From Taudactylus pleione (lineage: Eukaryota; Chordata; Amphibia; Anura; Myobatrachidae), in assembly GCA_031769625.1 (NCBI GenBank), contig JAUIMM010001251.1, positions 248,001 to 312,000 of the forward strand: a stretch of DNA of 64,000 bases. Direction: 5' to 3'. Within the stretch, counting starts at the first letter, position 1; every line of letters begins with the position of its first letter. Under the pieces are notes generated by a model that did not search any database, was not told the DNA's origin, and was given only the letters and a program-made list of their open reading frames with translations. Made by a program: the position numbers and the translations under genes. Shown here one piece after another: positions 11,441-23,846 of this stretch.

Positions 11441-12646
11441 TTCTATTTATCTGTTTGGGGGTGTATCGTTGGCAACTAGCAGCAGCAAACCAGGCAAATA
11501 TTCTGCATGTGCAGTTGCATTTCTATATATAGGGCTGTAAGGAGGGGTGAGCGGCCGCACAACGCGGGCTCGTCTGGGGGTGTACTAGCCGTACCTGCCC
11601 TGCCCACGCCCTCCTCTGCCTCACGGTGTCTGTACTGTATGAGGGGGGGGGTGTACGGATGCCTGACTATTTTGACTGTCACAGACCCCACAATTTCTGA
11701 TGGCAGCCCTGCCCACACATGAATGGGCTCAGGATGCGTTACTGTTGGCATGACACAGGTCTGATGGTAGCGCTCACCTTTCCTTCTCCGGATTTTCCAG
11801 ATGCCCCAAACAATCTGAAATGGGATTCATCAGAGAAAATAACTTTACCCCAGTCCTCAGCAGTCCAATCCCTGTACCTTTTGCAGAATATCAGTCTGTC
11901 CCTGATATTTTTCCTGGAGAGAAGAGGCTTCTTTGCTGCCCTTCTTGACACCAGGCCATCCTCCAAAAGTCTTCACCTCACTGTGCGTGAAGATGCACTC
12001 ACACCTGCCTGCTGCCATTCCTGAGCAAGCTCTTCACTGGTGGTGACCCGATCCCGCAGCTGAATCCACTTTGGGAGATGGTCCTGGTGCCTGCTGGACG
12101 TTCTTGGGCACCCTGAAGCCTTCTTCACAACTATTGAACCTCTCTCCTTGAAGTTCCTGATGATCAGATAAATAGTTGATTTAGGTGTAAACTTACTAGC
12201 AGCAATATCCTTGTCTGTGAAGTCCTTTTTTGTGCAAAGCAATGATGACTGCACATGTTTCCTTGCAAGTAACCATGGTTAACACTGGAAGAACAATGAT
12301 TTCAAGCTCCACTCTCCTTTTAAAGCTTCCAGTCTGTTATTCTAACTCAATCAGCATGACAGAGTGATCTCCAGCCTTGTCCTCGTCAACACTTTCACCT
12401 GTGTTAATGAGCGAATCACTGACATGTCAGTTGGTCTTTTTGTGGCAGGGCTGAAATGCAGTGGACATGTTTTTGGGATTAAGTTTATTGTCATGGCAAA
12501 GAGGGACTTGGCAATTAATTGCAATTCATCTGATCACTCTCTATGACATTCTGGAGTATATGCAAATTGCCATCATAAACACTGAAGCAGCAGACTTTGT
12601 GAAAACCCAATACTTGTGTCATTCTCAAAACTTTTCGCCATGGCTG

Positions 12647-14332
12647 TACTCCCTAGATGCAGGGTGTCCGGGCAAATGCCCTCTTTGCCCTGCAGGCAGC
12701 CATGAGTTCTCCTCAGTGGTTCTTCTGCTGCCTTCTTGAAATCGTCTGGTAAATATTTATAAAAAAAAAAAGGTTTCATAGAGCGTCTGATGCAGAACGC
12801 GCTGTATCTGCTGATCGGCAAGCAAATAATACAGAAATTGGTTGTAAAAAGTTAGTGCTCTATGTATGTACTGTACCACAGGAGAGCAAGGACCACCATG
12901 ATGTAAAAGAAAGAGAAAAAAGCTATATATAAAGATATACGGTATATAGCATAGCAAAATCTGTAAGATCATCCAGTAGTAGAATGTGTTGATCTGTCTA
13001 TAATCTGGCTGCACCATGGTGAGAATCTAGAGAAAACTATCCAGAGTACAGTAGTTCCCATTTAATCTCCTCATTATAGAAAAGGTAAAACCAATTCTAC
13101 ACTTGATGTTATCTCTTCATAAAAGCTAATTAAAAGAAAAGGAGGAAAGCTCCCAGCAATAACAGCTCTTCGCTATAAATACAACTGGAGCCTTGCACCA
13201 AATGACAGCAGAGTCGCTAATGTATCCAGCTCCTGTTGTTAAGATAAGAACATGAAGGCAGGAATTTCACACTTCCAGAGACATCGTCCTTACATAATCC
13301 ATGATGAAAATAACTTGTTTGGCCAACGGTTCCCAGATAGCATCTCCTTACAGAAATCACCCAAAACTCATTCACAATCATTTGCGACTCCCCAGGAGGG
13401 CAGGCACTTACGTCTTTCGTGCGTCCTCTGACTTCTCAATGAATGGGTATGGGAATAATGATGTCAGGGTGTTGGGAAGTGATTTATCTTCAGAAATTTC
13501 TGTCACTAGGATCAGTAAGGAGAACACTTGTGTTTAATTATTTGCGCTAAAACGTTTCCCCAACACAAACCGGCTGATTATTCCTCGCTTGCTTGATTGA
13601 TTACACCTTCTGTATTCATTGGTGATTTGCTGGTGCGTGACGCCAACTCTATCGGTGAGGGCATAGAGAACATTGCTCTCTGGGGCCACAAAGGAGGGTG
13701 TAAGCAGCGTCTTCTCCTCTTAGGGTTTGGGAACTACCAATTCTCCATCCCTAAGCTAATAAGTCATCATTCATTTTCTCTAATTACTAAAAGAAGAACA
13801 TGAAACCTCATTTCACCTAGCAGAAGATCTCTTTTAATCAAAATTATTTTTTAAACCTAAAATCCTGTTGCATCAACTGTGATTAGTACATCTGGTGTAG
13901 TTGTGCTTTTGTCAAGTACCACACATTTAGTTAAATACACCTTTATTGAATCTTTCTCTTAAACAGTTTGGTTTAATCCCATATATGGCTTTAAATTATT
14001 TGTGAGTGCAGGGGGACCTGGGGTCACTTTATACATTGTGATATGATCAGGGTAAGGGTGCCGTCTCCTGGGGTAAGTGGTAGTAGCACACCCGCCCAGG
14101 GCCTTGGTACAAGACCTACTAGCTTTATTAGCAGCACAAAAATAAACAAAACATAAAAGTAAATACTGCTCGGCTCTAACTAAACAAAATTATTTCCTCT
14201 CTCAGTGGGGGGGGGGGGGGGAGGGGACCTAAAGTCCCTCTTACAAAACAATAGTTTTTAGCCCAGTGCTTACATTCAGTAGTCCCAGTGACTCTCAACA
14301 GGCCTCTAAATCCGTTGAGAGACTGAATACAG
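12647..14332. other. Unique DNA, no gene recognised
   Basis: No coding exon could be supported. 13060-13400 is non-repetitive, of balanced composition and rich in homeodomain- and GATA-like words (GCTAATTAAAAG, AAGATAAGAA). It is noted under findings as a candidate conserved element. A poly-G tract lies at about 14207-14222. Confidence 0.45.
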
Positions 14333-14611
14333 AAGGGTGTGATACAAAAACTTGACAATAAAAAGGTTGACACTAATTTAGTTGACACCAAATGGAAAAT
14401 GGTTGACATGACAAAAGTTAGACAGCACAAAAGGTCGATAGATTCAATCAGTTGACATGGAACTGGTCGGCACTATTTTGTTTTGTTTTTCTATCTCTAA
14501 TCTTCACCCTAACCCTAATCGTCCCTCCTAGTGCCTAACGTCTACCATCTGGTGTCGACCAAATCATTGTCAAACTTTTATTTGTCAACCTTTTTGTATG
14601 GAACCCCTACA
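14333..14611. mobile_element. MITE with GGTTGACA/TGTCAACC-type arms
   Basis: Left arm ggtgtgatacaaaaacttgaca...aaaaaggttgacac is inverted on the right as gtgtcgaccaaa...tgtcaacctttttgtatgg. The centre carries CACCCTAACCCTAATCG and gtgcctaac, the same telomere-like filler seen in other MITEs of this window. Confidence 0.6.
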
Positions 14612-15694
14612 GAAGCTAAAAACCTGGGGCGTATATATCTGCTATTGACAACTGTTTGAGTGTTTTTGTCACAACATGTAAAGCTTTTTATTACTTTATT
14701 CAAAGTGTGCCAAAAATGTGACTTATCTGCCATTGCGTGCAGGTGCCAAACCAGCAATGTGCATCGGATATTCTGCTCTTTAAATCGCCCAGGGAGAACG
14801 CAGAATTCTGCAACCATTTTTTTTTTTTTTTTTTATAATAACAATTCCCACTGAACGCCTACACAAAGCTCAACATTTACACTCTCATCCAGATGAATCA
14901 CTTCAACTCCGCAAACACATTAGCTGATGTAGATACCTTGCAACCATTTATCAGAACTCCAATTGAGCAAGAGACAAATATTTTACAAATCAATTGGCTT
15001 GTAAAGCTCAACCGCATGTCAAGATAAAGCCGACAAGTCCAGTGTCTCCAGCTCATTAGTGTATCTGAAAGAAGAAAAGGATATTTCAATCTGTGATTAT
15101 TATAATATTTTATTCTGTATTTCTACAAATTTTCTGGTCCTTGGTGACCTGGAGCCAGAAGACAGCACAGTGCTAATTCTCCTGTGGGGAAGCTGAACAA
15201 TCCTTATATTGCAGTACGCTGTGTAGTCACTAATGTCTGCAAAATGTCTCTAGAAATATTTGATCTGCAGAGGTCTTTAAACAATAGGCTATTGGAGGAG
15301 TGTCAACCGCTCAGTGTCTGATCCACCACCAGCGGCGGCTCCTACCCTCTTAGATGAGGGGATCTGCTGGTGCTCTGACCTGCAGGAGGAGACGCTGGGT
15401 AGCGGCGCAATGGATCTGGCAGGTGCCTGGACCAGCACATGTGCACAAGCTGTGGTGGCGGCTTCTAGGGACTGCACCAGCTGCAGCCGCTAGAAGCCGG
15501 GTAGTTCTGCACATTAGGCAAGGAGCGGCTTCGGACTGGAAGCTCTTCTAATTGCACTGAGATTTCTACCTAGAATGTACAGATAAAAAATGGCAAATCT
15601 TTAGAAAGAACCTCAGTATGTGATTGGCTACACTCACTACCATCTGAGGTATATACATTTATTCAACGTACCCCCAAAGGGATGCAGTTAATTT
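14612..15694. other. Unique DNA, no gene recognised
   Basis: There is no supported ORF. 14845-15085 is non-repetitive and A/T-balanced (candidate conserved element). 15295-15545 is GC-rich with ctgcagccgc and ggcggcttctag hairpin parts of unknown origin. Confidence 0.4.
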
Positions 15695-15843
15695 TAGGGG
15701 TGAGCGGGTTCGGATTTCTGAAATCCGACCCCCCCCGATCCGAGGCCAATCCGAGTCAGGCTCGACGTTTCCCGCCTGACTCGGATCTGAAATCGAGGCA
15801 AAACGTCATCATCCCGCCTTCCGGGTCTCGCGGGTTTTGGATC

Positions 15844-15852
15844 CTATATAAG
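15844..15852 (+). promoter_or_regulatory. Probable TATA box of hAT copy B
   Basis: CTATATAAG sits about 150 bp inside the terminal repeat and about 700 bp before the transposase start. Copy A has the same box at 35164-35170 on the other strand, and copy C has lost it. Position and conservation support a promoter; no transcript data are available. Confidence 0.6.
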
Positions 15853-16185
15853 GTACCCGTTGTCGGCGCCATTTTCTCACTCGGCTGTGGACAGTGAAGA
15901 GGGAGGGTGGGAGTTAGGGCTGTGTAGTGTAGTGTAGTTCAGTGTAGTGTTGTGCTGTGCTGCGCTGTGCTGCTGTTGTCCATAGGGGCTGTGTCCACTC
16001 CTCCAAAGTCCATAGGGGCTGGCTGGACTGTGTTGTGCAGTCAGTTGTCCATAGGGGCTGTGTCCACACCAAAGTCCTGTGCAGTGTCCCAGTCCTAAAG
16101 GGGTGCTGTAGTGTTGTCCAGGGGGTGCTCTGTTCATCAGGGGTGCTCCCCCCAAGTGCGAAAAAAAAAAAAAATATTTTTTTTT

Positions 16186-16530
16186 CTGTGTTTGTGAATT
16201 GTGTGAGCAGTAGCCGCACGTGCATCAACAAAGTAGTGCCAAGCGTGCGCCTGTGTCATAAGTAAAGGGCCGGCTGGCTTGACCGTTAAAGGGTGCTGTA
16301 ACCCCCAAAGTACACTCCAAACAAAATAAAAATATATTTTCTGTGTTTGTGAATTGTGTGCACTGTGGCTGCACGTGCATCAACAAAGGAGCAGCGCCAA
16401 GCGTGCGCCTGTGTCCCATAAGTAAAGGGGCGGCTGGCTCATTTCTTAAAGCATGGTGTAACCCACAAAGTGCACTAGTCTCCAACAAAAATAAAAAATT
16501 ATTTTCTGTGTTTGTGTGCGCCTTAGCCGC
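16186..16530. repeat. Promoter-side tandem array of copy B, about two units
   Basis: Two units of about 160 bp on the opposite strand to those in copies A and C, each with ctgtgtttgtgaattgtgtg, GCACGTGC, gccaagcgtgcgcctgtg and a poly-A/T tract. Copy C has about five units and copy A about three. Confidence 0.88.
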
Positions 16531-16553
16531 ACGTATATATCAATATAACTTAA

Positions 16554-19476
16554 ATGGAGGACCAAACTTTCTCCGATAAAAATAAAATCGGGAAAGATCA
16601 AGAACCACTTCCTCCTAGTGCTGAAGCTGCTGCCACTAGTCATGACATAGACGATAACATGCCATCAACGTCGTCTGCCAAGGCCGATGCCCAATGTCAT
16701 AGTAGAGGGCACATACAATTCCAAATGACAAAGTTCAGGAAAATGACCTTGAAAAAAACATTTAAATCATCTGAAGAGAAACGTAAACTTGCCAATATGC
16801 CATTTACGACACGGAGTGGCAAGAAATGGCTAAGGTCTTTCCCTATGTTCATGACTAGTGGTTCAGCTTCACATGACGATGGAAGCCGTCCTCCCACTAA
16901 AAAAATCAAACGAGTTAAGCTGGCAAAATCACAGTGAAGAACTGTGCGTTCTAATGGGATATCACAAATCCCCAAGGCGAGTCCAAGTGTGGTGGCGGTT
17001 GCTATGCCTGACCTTCCCAGCACTGGACGGAAGAGGTGGCTCTTTCCACCATTTGCACGCCCCCTGCAAGTGCTGAAAGGAGCACCCACAGTCCACTTGC
17101 TGATATGCAAATTGAAGATGTCACTGTTGAAGTACAACAGGATGAGGATACTGGTGTAGCTGGCGCTGAGGAGGAAGTTGGCGAGGAGGATTCTGATGGT
17201 GATGTGGTTTGTTTAAATCAGGCTCCGGGGGAGACAGTTGTTGTCCGTGGCATGAAAAAGCCCATCACGGTCATGCCTGGGCAGAAGACCAAACATTCCA
17301 CCTCTTTGGTCTGGCAATATTTCTATCCAAATCCGGACAACTACTGTCTTGCCATATGTACCATATGTAAAGGTGAAATAAGTAGGAGTAGGGATGTTAA
17401 CCACCTAGGAACATCCTCCCTTATACGGCATCTGCAGCGCGTTCATAAAAAGTTACTGTCAAGTTCAGAAACTTTGGCTAAGACCGTAAGCAGTCCAGGG
17501 ACACCTAAATCCCATTGTCCTGTTGTATCCAAGCGCCTGCAAACCACACCGTCAACTCCTTCCTCGTCAATTTCCTCCTTAGTCAGGATCGGAAGTAGTC
17601 CTGCAGGCCATGTCACTGGCATGACTGACTCTCCTATCCGGGATTCCTCCGGAGGATCCTGCATTGCTACGCCTCCTGCTGCCGCTGCTGCTGGGAGTCG
17701 TTCATCATCCCAGAGAGAAGAAGGAACACCACTACTTTTACTAAACAATTGACCCTCCAACAGTCCTTAGCGAGGAGGATGAAGTACGATAGCAGTCATC
17801 CTGAAGCAAAACGTATAACTGAGGCCTTGACTGCTATGTTGGTGTTAGACCTGCGTCCGGTATCCGCCATTAGTGCAGTGGGTTTTAGACAATTGATGGA
17901 AGTAGTGTATCCCCGGTTCCAAATCCCGTCTAGATTCCACTTCACTAGGCAGGCGATACCGAGACTGTACAGAAACGTCAGAAAAAGTGTCCTCAGTGTC
18001 CTGAAAAATGCCGTTGTACACAATGTCCACTTAACCACGGACATGTGGACAAGTGGAACAGGGCAGACTAAGGACTATATGACTGTGACAGCCCACTGGG
18101 TAGATGTATCACCTTACGCAGCAACAACCGCAGCGTCACCAGTAGCAGCATCTCAGAAACGCCAGCTCGTTCCAAGGCAGGCTACATATGTATCACCGGT
18201 TTCAGTAAGAGGCACACCGCCGACAACCTCTTAGAGAAACTGAGGGAAATCATTGCCCAGTGGCTTACCCCACAGACTCTCCTGGGGATTTGTGATATCT
18301 GACAACGCCACCAATATTGTGCGGGCATTACATCTGGGCAAATTCCAGCACATCCCATGTTTTGCTCACACAATAAACTTGGTGGTGCAGAATTTTCTGA
18401 AAAGCGACAGGGGCGTGCAGGAGACTCTTTGGGTGGCCCGAAAAATTTCTGGCCACTTTCGCCATTCAGCGACTGCGTGCCGAAGACTGGAGCGCCAGCA
18501 AACACTCTTGAACCTGCCCTGCCATCACCTGAAGCAAGAGGTTGTGACGCGGTGGAACTCAACCCTCTATATGCTTCAGAGGATGGAGGAGCAGCAAAAG
18601 GCCATTCAAGCCTATACATCCACCTATGACATAGGCAAAGGAGGGGGTATGCACCTGACTCAAGCGCAGTGGAGAATGATTTCCATGTTGTGTAAGGTTC
18701 TCCAGCCCTTTGAACTTGCCACACGTGAAGTCAGTTCAGACACTGCCAGCTTGAGTCAGGTCATTCCCCTCATCAGGCTTTTGCAGAAGCAGCTGGAGAA
18801 AGTGAAGGAGAAGCTAAGACGGAGCGATTCCGCTCGGCGTGTGGGACTTGTGGATGAAGCCCTTCATTCGCTTTGCCAGGATTCCAGGGTGGTCAATCTG
18901 TTGAAATCAGACCACTACATCTTGGCCACCGTGCTCGATCCTAGGTTTAAAGCCTATGTGGTGTCTCTCTTTCCGGCCGACACAAGCCTGCAGAGGTGCG
19001 AAGACCTGCTGGTGAAAACACTTTCAGCTGAAGCGGAACGTGACACGTCAACAGCTCCGTCTTCATTTTCTCCCACAACTGGGGCTGCCAGGAGAAAACT
19101 TAGGTATCCTAAGCAACCCGCTGGTGATGCAGGGCAGGCAGGACCAAGTTTGGACATCTGGTCCGGACTGAAGGACCTGGCAACAATTTCTGACATGTCT
19201 ACTGTCACTACATATGATACTGTCACCATTGACAGAATGGTGGAGGATTACATCGGTGACAGCATCCAAGTAGGCATGTCAGACAGTCCATACCTGTACT
19301 GGCAGGAAAAAGAGGCAATTTGGAGGCCCCTGTACAAACTGGCTGTATTTTACCTGAGTTGCCCCCCCTCCAGTGTGTACTCCGAAAGAGTGTTTAGTGC
19401 AGCCGGGAACCTTGTCAGCGAAAGGCGTAGGAGGTTGCTTCCACAAAATGTGGAGAAGATGATGTTCATAAAATGA
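16554..19476 (+). pseudogene. BED-hAT transposase, broken (copy B)
   Basis: It aligns along its whole length to the intact protein of copy A. Lesions visible by comparison are a CGA-to-TGA stop at 16935-16937, one-base deletions near 17030, 17712 and 18187, a TAG at 18232-18234 in the shifted frame, a two-base deletion near 18271, and a base loss near 19470 that ends the reading frame early at MMFIK. The BED finger (CTICKG...HLQRVH), the first catalytic Asp (TTDMWTS), the second (VISDNATN), the TRWNST motif and the dimerisation segment (SVYSERVFSAAGN) all remain recognisable in separate frames. The longest open stretch, 18253-19476, covers the second Asp to the dimerisation region. No intron is needed to align the copies. 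Function is lost. Confidence 0.93.
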
Positions 19477-20621
19477 ATTATCAACTCTTCCAGGGAGACC
19501 AGCCTCCAGAACGTACAGAGGGACATGTGGTTGTGGATTCCAGCAGGGACGAATTAATACTCTGTGAGGATGAGGATGTACATAACACTGAAGAGGGTGA
19601 GGAATCGGTGGATGAGGAGGATGAGGACGACATCTTGCCTCCGTAGAGCCAGTTTGTGCAGGGACAGATTAATTGCCAGCTTGTTTTGTGGGGGCCCAAA
19701 CGAACCAATCATTTCAGCCACAGTTGTGTGGCAGACCCTGGCGCTGAAATGATTGCTTTGTTAAAGTGTGCATGTCCTGTTTATACAACATAAGGGTGGG
19801 TGGGAGGGCCCAAGGACAATTCCATCTTGCACCTCTTGTTTTGCTTTGCATTATGTACAGTTTGGGGTCTAGTTTTTCAAACTGCCATCCTGTCTGTCAC
19901 TGCAGTATCACTCCTAGATGCGCCACGTGTTTGTGCCGCCAACTCGTGTCGCTTAGCATAGTCATCCAGCTACCTCGGTGCAACCTTTTGGACATAAAAA
20001 CACTATTGTGAGGTGTGAGGTGTTCAGAATAGACTGGAAATGAGTGGAAATTAAGGTTATTGAGGTTAATAATAGCTAAAATCACAGAATGTGTTGATTT
20101 TTCTGCTCCTATGCTGTTTTTATGCTTTTTAAAAAAAAAATACAGATCCAAAACACAAAACCCAGAACCCAAAACACGGAAGGGTGGTTTTGGCAAAACC
20201 AATCCAGATCCAAAACACGAAGAAAGATCCAGATCCAAAACTAAAACACAAAACACGAAAAGTGGCCCATGCACACCCCTAGTTAATTTACCGCCGCCTG
20301 GAATATGGCTCAACGTTCAATTTGAAGTTTGCTAAAATACCACAATGGTCAACTTACTGGCCTGTTCTTTATACGACAATAAATCATAATGAGCCAGACT
20401 TTCCAAGCAGGTTTTGGAGGAGGAGAAATGTACAGAATTAATTCGAAAGATGCTAATTTTCGTGCTGCAAATTTGATAAATTAGTGTGTTCTACTGAAAC
20501 CTTCCCATCTTTAGAGTCATCATGTGTGTGGACTGTAGATGCATCCTCTGGTGTGTTGGTGAGGTGGGCACACAGGGTCTGATTCTGATACATGATTCAG
20601 ACTATACGCCGCCACAGATAA

Positions 20622-22430
20622 TGAGGGCTCAGTCACACCTATACCCTGCCACAGACACTGAGGGCTCAGTCACACCTATACTCTGCCACAGACACTGAGG
20701 GCTCAGTCACACCTATACCCTGCCACAGACACTGAGGGCTCAGTCACACCTATATGCTGCCACAGATACTGAGGGCTCAGTCACACCTATATGCTGCCAC
20801 AGACACTGAGGGCTCAGTCACACCTATACGCCGCCACAGACACTGAGGGCTCAGTCACACCTATACGCCGCCACAGACACTGAGGGCTCAGTCACACCTA
20901 TACCCTGCCACAGACACTGAGGGCTCAGTCACACCTATACTCTGCCACAGATACTGAGGGCTCAGTCACGCCTATACTCTGCCACAGATACTGAGGGCTC
21001 AGTAATGCCTATACTCTGCCACAGACACTGAGGTCTCAGTCACGCCTATACCCTGCCACAGACACTGAGGGCTCATTCACACCTATACTCTGCCACAGAT
21101 ACTGAGGGCTCAGTCACACCTATACGCTGCCACAGATACTGAGGGCTCAATCCATACTTGCCAACTCTCCCTCATTGTCAGGGAGACTCCCTGAAATAGC
21201 AGCAATCTCCCTGAAGAGTCTACCAATCTCCCTCATTTCACCTTAACCCCATTATGACACTGTTTATATAAAAGAAAAAACAGATATATACATTCAAATG
21301 GGATCATTAGTATAATTTCCGTGCATTGGCTATAAGGCACAATAATCCCTATGGTTACATGTATTTTCTGAGAAGTATCAGTGTGTTTTCATCAACAAGT
21401 AGATCTTACTAACTGCTTTGGGGCTCATTTACATGTGGATGTAAATTAATTTTATGACACGCCTCTCAGATGTAGCAGTACACGCCCACATTACCGCCGC
21501 GCTCATTGGTGCTGCTTTCACAATCTCCCTGAAATGCTTTTTCAAAAGTAGGCAAGTATGGCTCAGTCACACCTATACTCTGCCACAGTTACTGAGGGCT
21601 CAGTCACACCTATACTCTGCCACAGTTACTGAGGGCTCAGTCACACCTATACTCTGCCACAGTTACTGAGGGCTCAGTCACACCTATACTCTGCCACAGT
21701 TACTGAGGGCTCAGTCACACCTATACGTTGCCACAGATAGCGAGGGCTCAGTCACACCTATACTCTGCCACAGATACTGAGGGCTCAGTCACACCTATAC
21801 TCTGCCACAGTTACTGAGGGCTCAGTCACACCTATACTCTGCCACAGATACTGAGGGCTCAGTCACACCTATACTCTGCCACAGTTACTGAGGGCTCAGT
21901 CACACCTATACTCTGTCACAGTTACTGAGGGCTCAGTCACACCTATACTCTGTCACAGTTACTGAGGGCTCAGTCACACCTATACGTTGCCACAGATAGC
22001 GAGGGCTCAGTCACACCTATACGTTGCCACAGTTACTGAGGGCTCAGTCACACCTATACTCTGTCACAGATACTGAGGGCTCAGTCACACCTATACGTTG
22101 CCACAGATAGCGAGGGCTCAGTCACACCTATACGTTGCCACAGATAGCGAGGGCTCAGTCACACCTATACGTTGCCACAGATACTGAGGGCTCAGTCACA
22201 CCTATACGTTGCCACAGATACTGAGGGCTCAGTCACACCTATACTCTGCCACAGATAGCGAGGGCTCAGTCACACCTATACGTTGCCACAGATAGCGAGG
22301 GCTCAGTCACACCTATACGCTGCCACAGTTACTGAGGGCTCAGTCACACCTATACTCTGCCACAGTTACTGAGGGCTCAGTCACACCTATACTCTGCCAC
22401 AGATAGCGAGGGCTCAGTCACACCTATATG
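20622..22430. repeat. 37-bp minisatellite (ACTGAGGGCTCAGTCACACC unit)
   Basis: The unit reads actgagggctcagtcacacc then tatactctgccacagat; successive starts at 20661 and 20698 give a 37-bp period. Variants alternate tactctgcc, tacgttgcc and taccctgcc, and cagatactg against cagatagcg. The array is split by a MITE at 21153-21560. Confidence 0.95.
21153..21560. mobile_element. hAT-type MITE inside the 37-bp minisatellite
   Basis: The ends are CATACTTGCCAACTCTCCC and AAAAGTAGGCAAGTATG. The flanks GCTCAATC (21145-21152) and GCTCAGTC (21561-21568) are an 8-bp duplication with one change. The same family recurs at 48346-48694. Confidence 0.88.
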
Positions 22431-23841
22431 CTGCTAAAGCACATTTATGGATTTGTTCTCATCACTTTGTTTTATTAAATGTAAACGCCACACTTCAATT
22501 TTATAACACAACCTATTTGTCATGTTACCTGTAGTAAGAGATTGTATTGGTAAAAGCTCCTGGTAGATTTTATGCGTCTTATTAATTTTCTCTGCACAGA
22601 TGCATGAATAAGCCCTGAGCGGTAACAGTCTCTGGATAAATTGGAATTTGTACTTATTGTCCCAATCATCCTAGTTTGTAGCACGTAGAAAACAGACTAG
22701 AGAGGAGAGTTATCATTAGCATAAACCGTGCACTGTGACACCATCAGTGTGGCCTTGTACACAATAACAATGCCATGAGATGTTACACGTTCTTTCTATA
22801 CTGTATATTATATGTGTGACGTATAGTGTCGGTGAGATTGTACTTGTGCTGATTTTAGCAGTTCCTGGGACAAATGGTGCTGTCCTGAGCGCTTTCCTGT
22901 GACGAGATGTCTGACTAAAGGTGACATGTTCGGGTCGCTGTGCACGGTGTTTATTTCCGAGTCACTGTCATTTCTCAATTTTCCCCTCCGTGTCTAGTGC
23001 TACCGTAATCTTGATATTGAAGCTTGAAATTAGCATCTAAAATCTACGAGGTAAAAACCCAAACTCTGCACACGGCACAAGCTGCAATCCCACATGGCGG
23101 GTCATTACCAGACATGCTGGGAAATGCTGTCAAATGACAAATTGGATTTGACTGATTTGGCCCCTGACTGTTTGATCAAACTGGGCAGGGATCCCGTGAC
23201 TTGGTGCCAGTCACAAGCGTCAGATGACAACACTGCCCTGGCACGCTGCCTACATTCTATTATGAAGTTTTTATGGATTTAAAAAAAAAAATATCTGTAG
23301 GTTTTGTTTTTTTTTTGCTGTTTTATTTATTTCACAGTAAAAAACGAGTTTTATGGATTATAACAGCTTGTAACAGAAAATTAAATTTAACCTTGAAAAA
23401 TCAGAGTGAGTGATCCGCGGCGATGTAAAGTGCGTCCAGTCACTTTCTTCCATGCAGCCATCTTGCCATCATAATTGGAAAAATGAGATCAAGGGCCAGA
23501 CCTTGTGTTGTCCTGATAAGAGCGCAACGCGCACGGTCTAATCAAGTCCTGAAATGCAAATGGCAGAAATACTGGCCTGGAAGCTTGTTTTCATCTTATA
23601 GCATTAAATATACACTAACCCAAGTATAAATACAGCGAGCGTTACTTATTATTATTTTACTTAACTCCTTAGTGCACCTCTATATTTGACCGTTTTGTGA
23701 AGAATAACTTTTTAGTAAACAAATGTTATACTTTATTGTGTCTTTGATTTCATAGCGTAGTGGATAAAATATAATTTTTATTGTATTAGCACCAGACGGA
23801 ACACTGCAGTCCGGGGCCTATATTAGGGGGAAAAAAGAAAT
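22431..23841. other. Unique DNA with candidate conserved elements, no gene
   Basis: There is no repeat structure and no credible ORF. Two stretches, about 22960-23280 and 23395-23640, have balanced, high-complexity sequence with words such as ATGCAAAT, CTAATCAAG, TGATAAG and CATAATTGGAAAAATGAG. They are proposed under findings as conserved non-coding candidates. Confidence 0.4.
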
Positions 23842-23846
23842 CACCA

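Larger units (their letters stand above)
7829..11711. mobile_element. Non-autonomous hAT element nested in the Tc1 element
   Basis: Its ends are CAGGGCCGCCATCA and TTCTGATGGCAGCCCTG, an inverted pair with one mismatch in the first 14. CCCACACA is duplicated exactly at 7821-7828 and 11712-11719. Without the inner element (8446-11374) it is about 950 bp and has no transposase. An AT/GT microsatellite in its interior was the landing site of the inner element. Confidence 0.9.
7428..12276 (-). pseudogene. Tc1-family transposase, interrupted and frameshifted
   Basis: A Tc1 transposase is a DD34E cut-and-paste recombinase acting in the nucleus on terminal inverted repeats. The N-terminal half lies at 11720-12276: a helix-turn-helix region (TPKSTIYLIIRNF, RTSSRHQDHLPKWIQLRDRV), then RRAAKKPLLSRKN and the first catalytic Asp in FSDESHFRLF. 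The C-terminal half lies at 7428-7828: GCFSAKGVGSL, the second Asp in QHDGTPCHKA, and the Glu in SPDLNPIENLW. All three catalytic residues remain. The gene is dead because about 3.9 kb of nested elements splits it within VWGCFSAK, there is a frameshift near 12228, and the C-terminus is lost. After excision of the insert the two halves read continuously through PIHVWGCFSAK. Confidence 0.9.
7428..12646 (-). mobile_element. Tc1/mariner element split by nested insertions, truncated at its transposase 3' end
   Basis: The right end, about 12600-12646, is a Tc1-type terminus (read inward CAGCCATGGCGAAAAG...) followed by TA. The element runs leftward through an untranslated leader to a transposase start near 12276. 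The homology stops at about 7428, so the opposite terminal repeat is missing. The block 7829-11719 is not part of it: removing that block and one 8-bp duplication rejoins the gene in frame. The element is therefore the oldest layer of the stack. Confidence 0.85.
15695..20281 (+). mobile_element. BED-finger hAT element, copy B, full length but decayed
   Basis: The terminal repeats are TAGGGGTGAGCGGG and CATGCACACCCCTA. GTTAATTT is duplicated exactly at 15687-15694 and 20282-20289. Length is 4587 bp. The order is terminal repeat, hairpin-rich promoter end, two ~160-bp tandem units, transposase pseudogene, then a far end with repeated TGTTTTGGATCTGGAT-type words. It is collinear with copy A in opposite orientation. 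Confidence 0.95.

Noticed and set aside
18182..18724. A 180-residue minus-strand ORF
   Set aside because: It is the antisense shadow of the hAT transposase gene of copy B; the same shadow occurs at 32093-32545 opposite copy A.
20622..22430. Regular ~37-bp repeats resembling a CRISPR array
   Set aside because: Units are directly adjacent with no unique spacers, and the context is a vertebrate genome.
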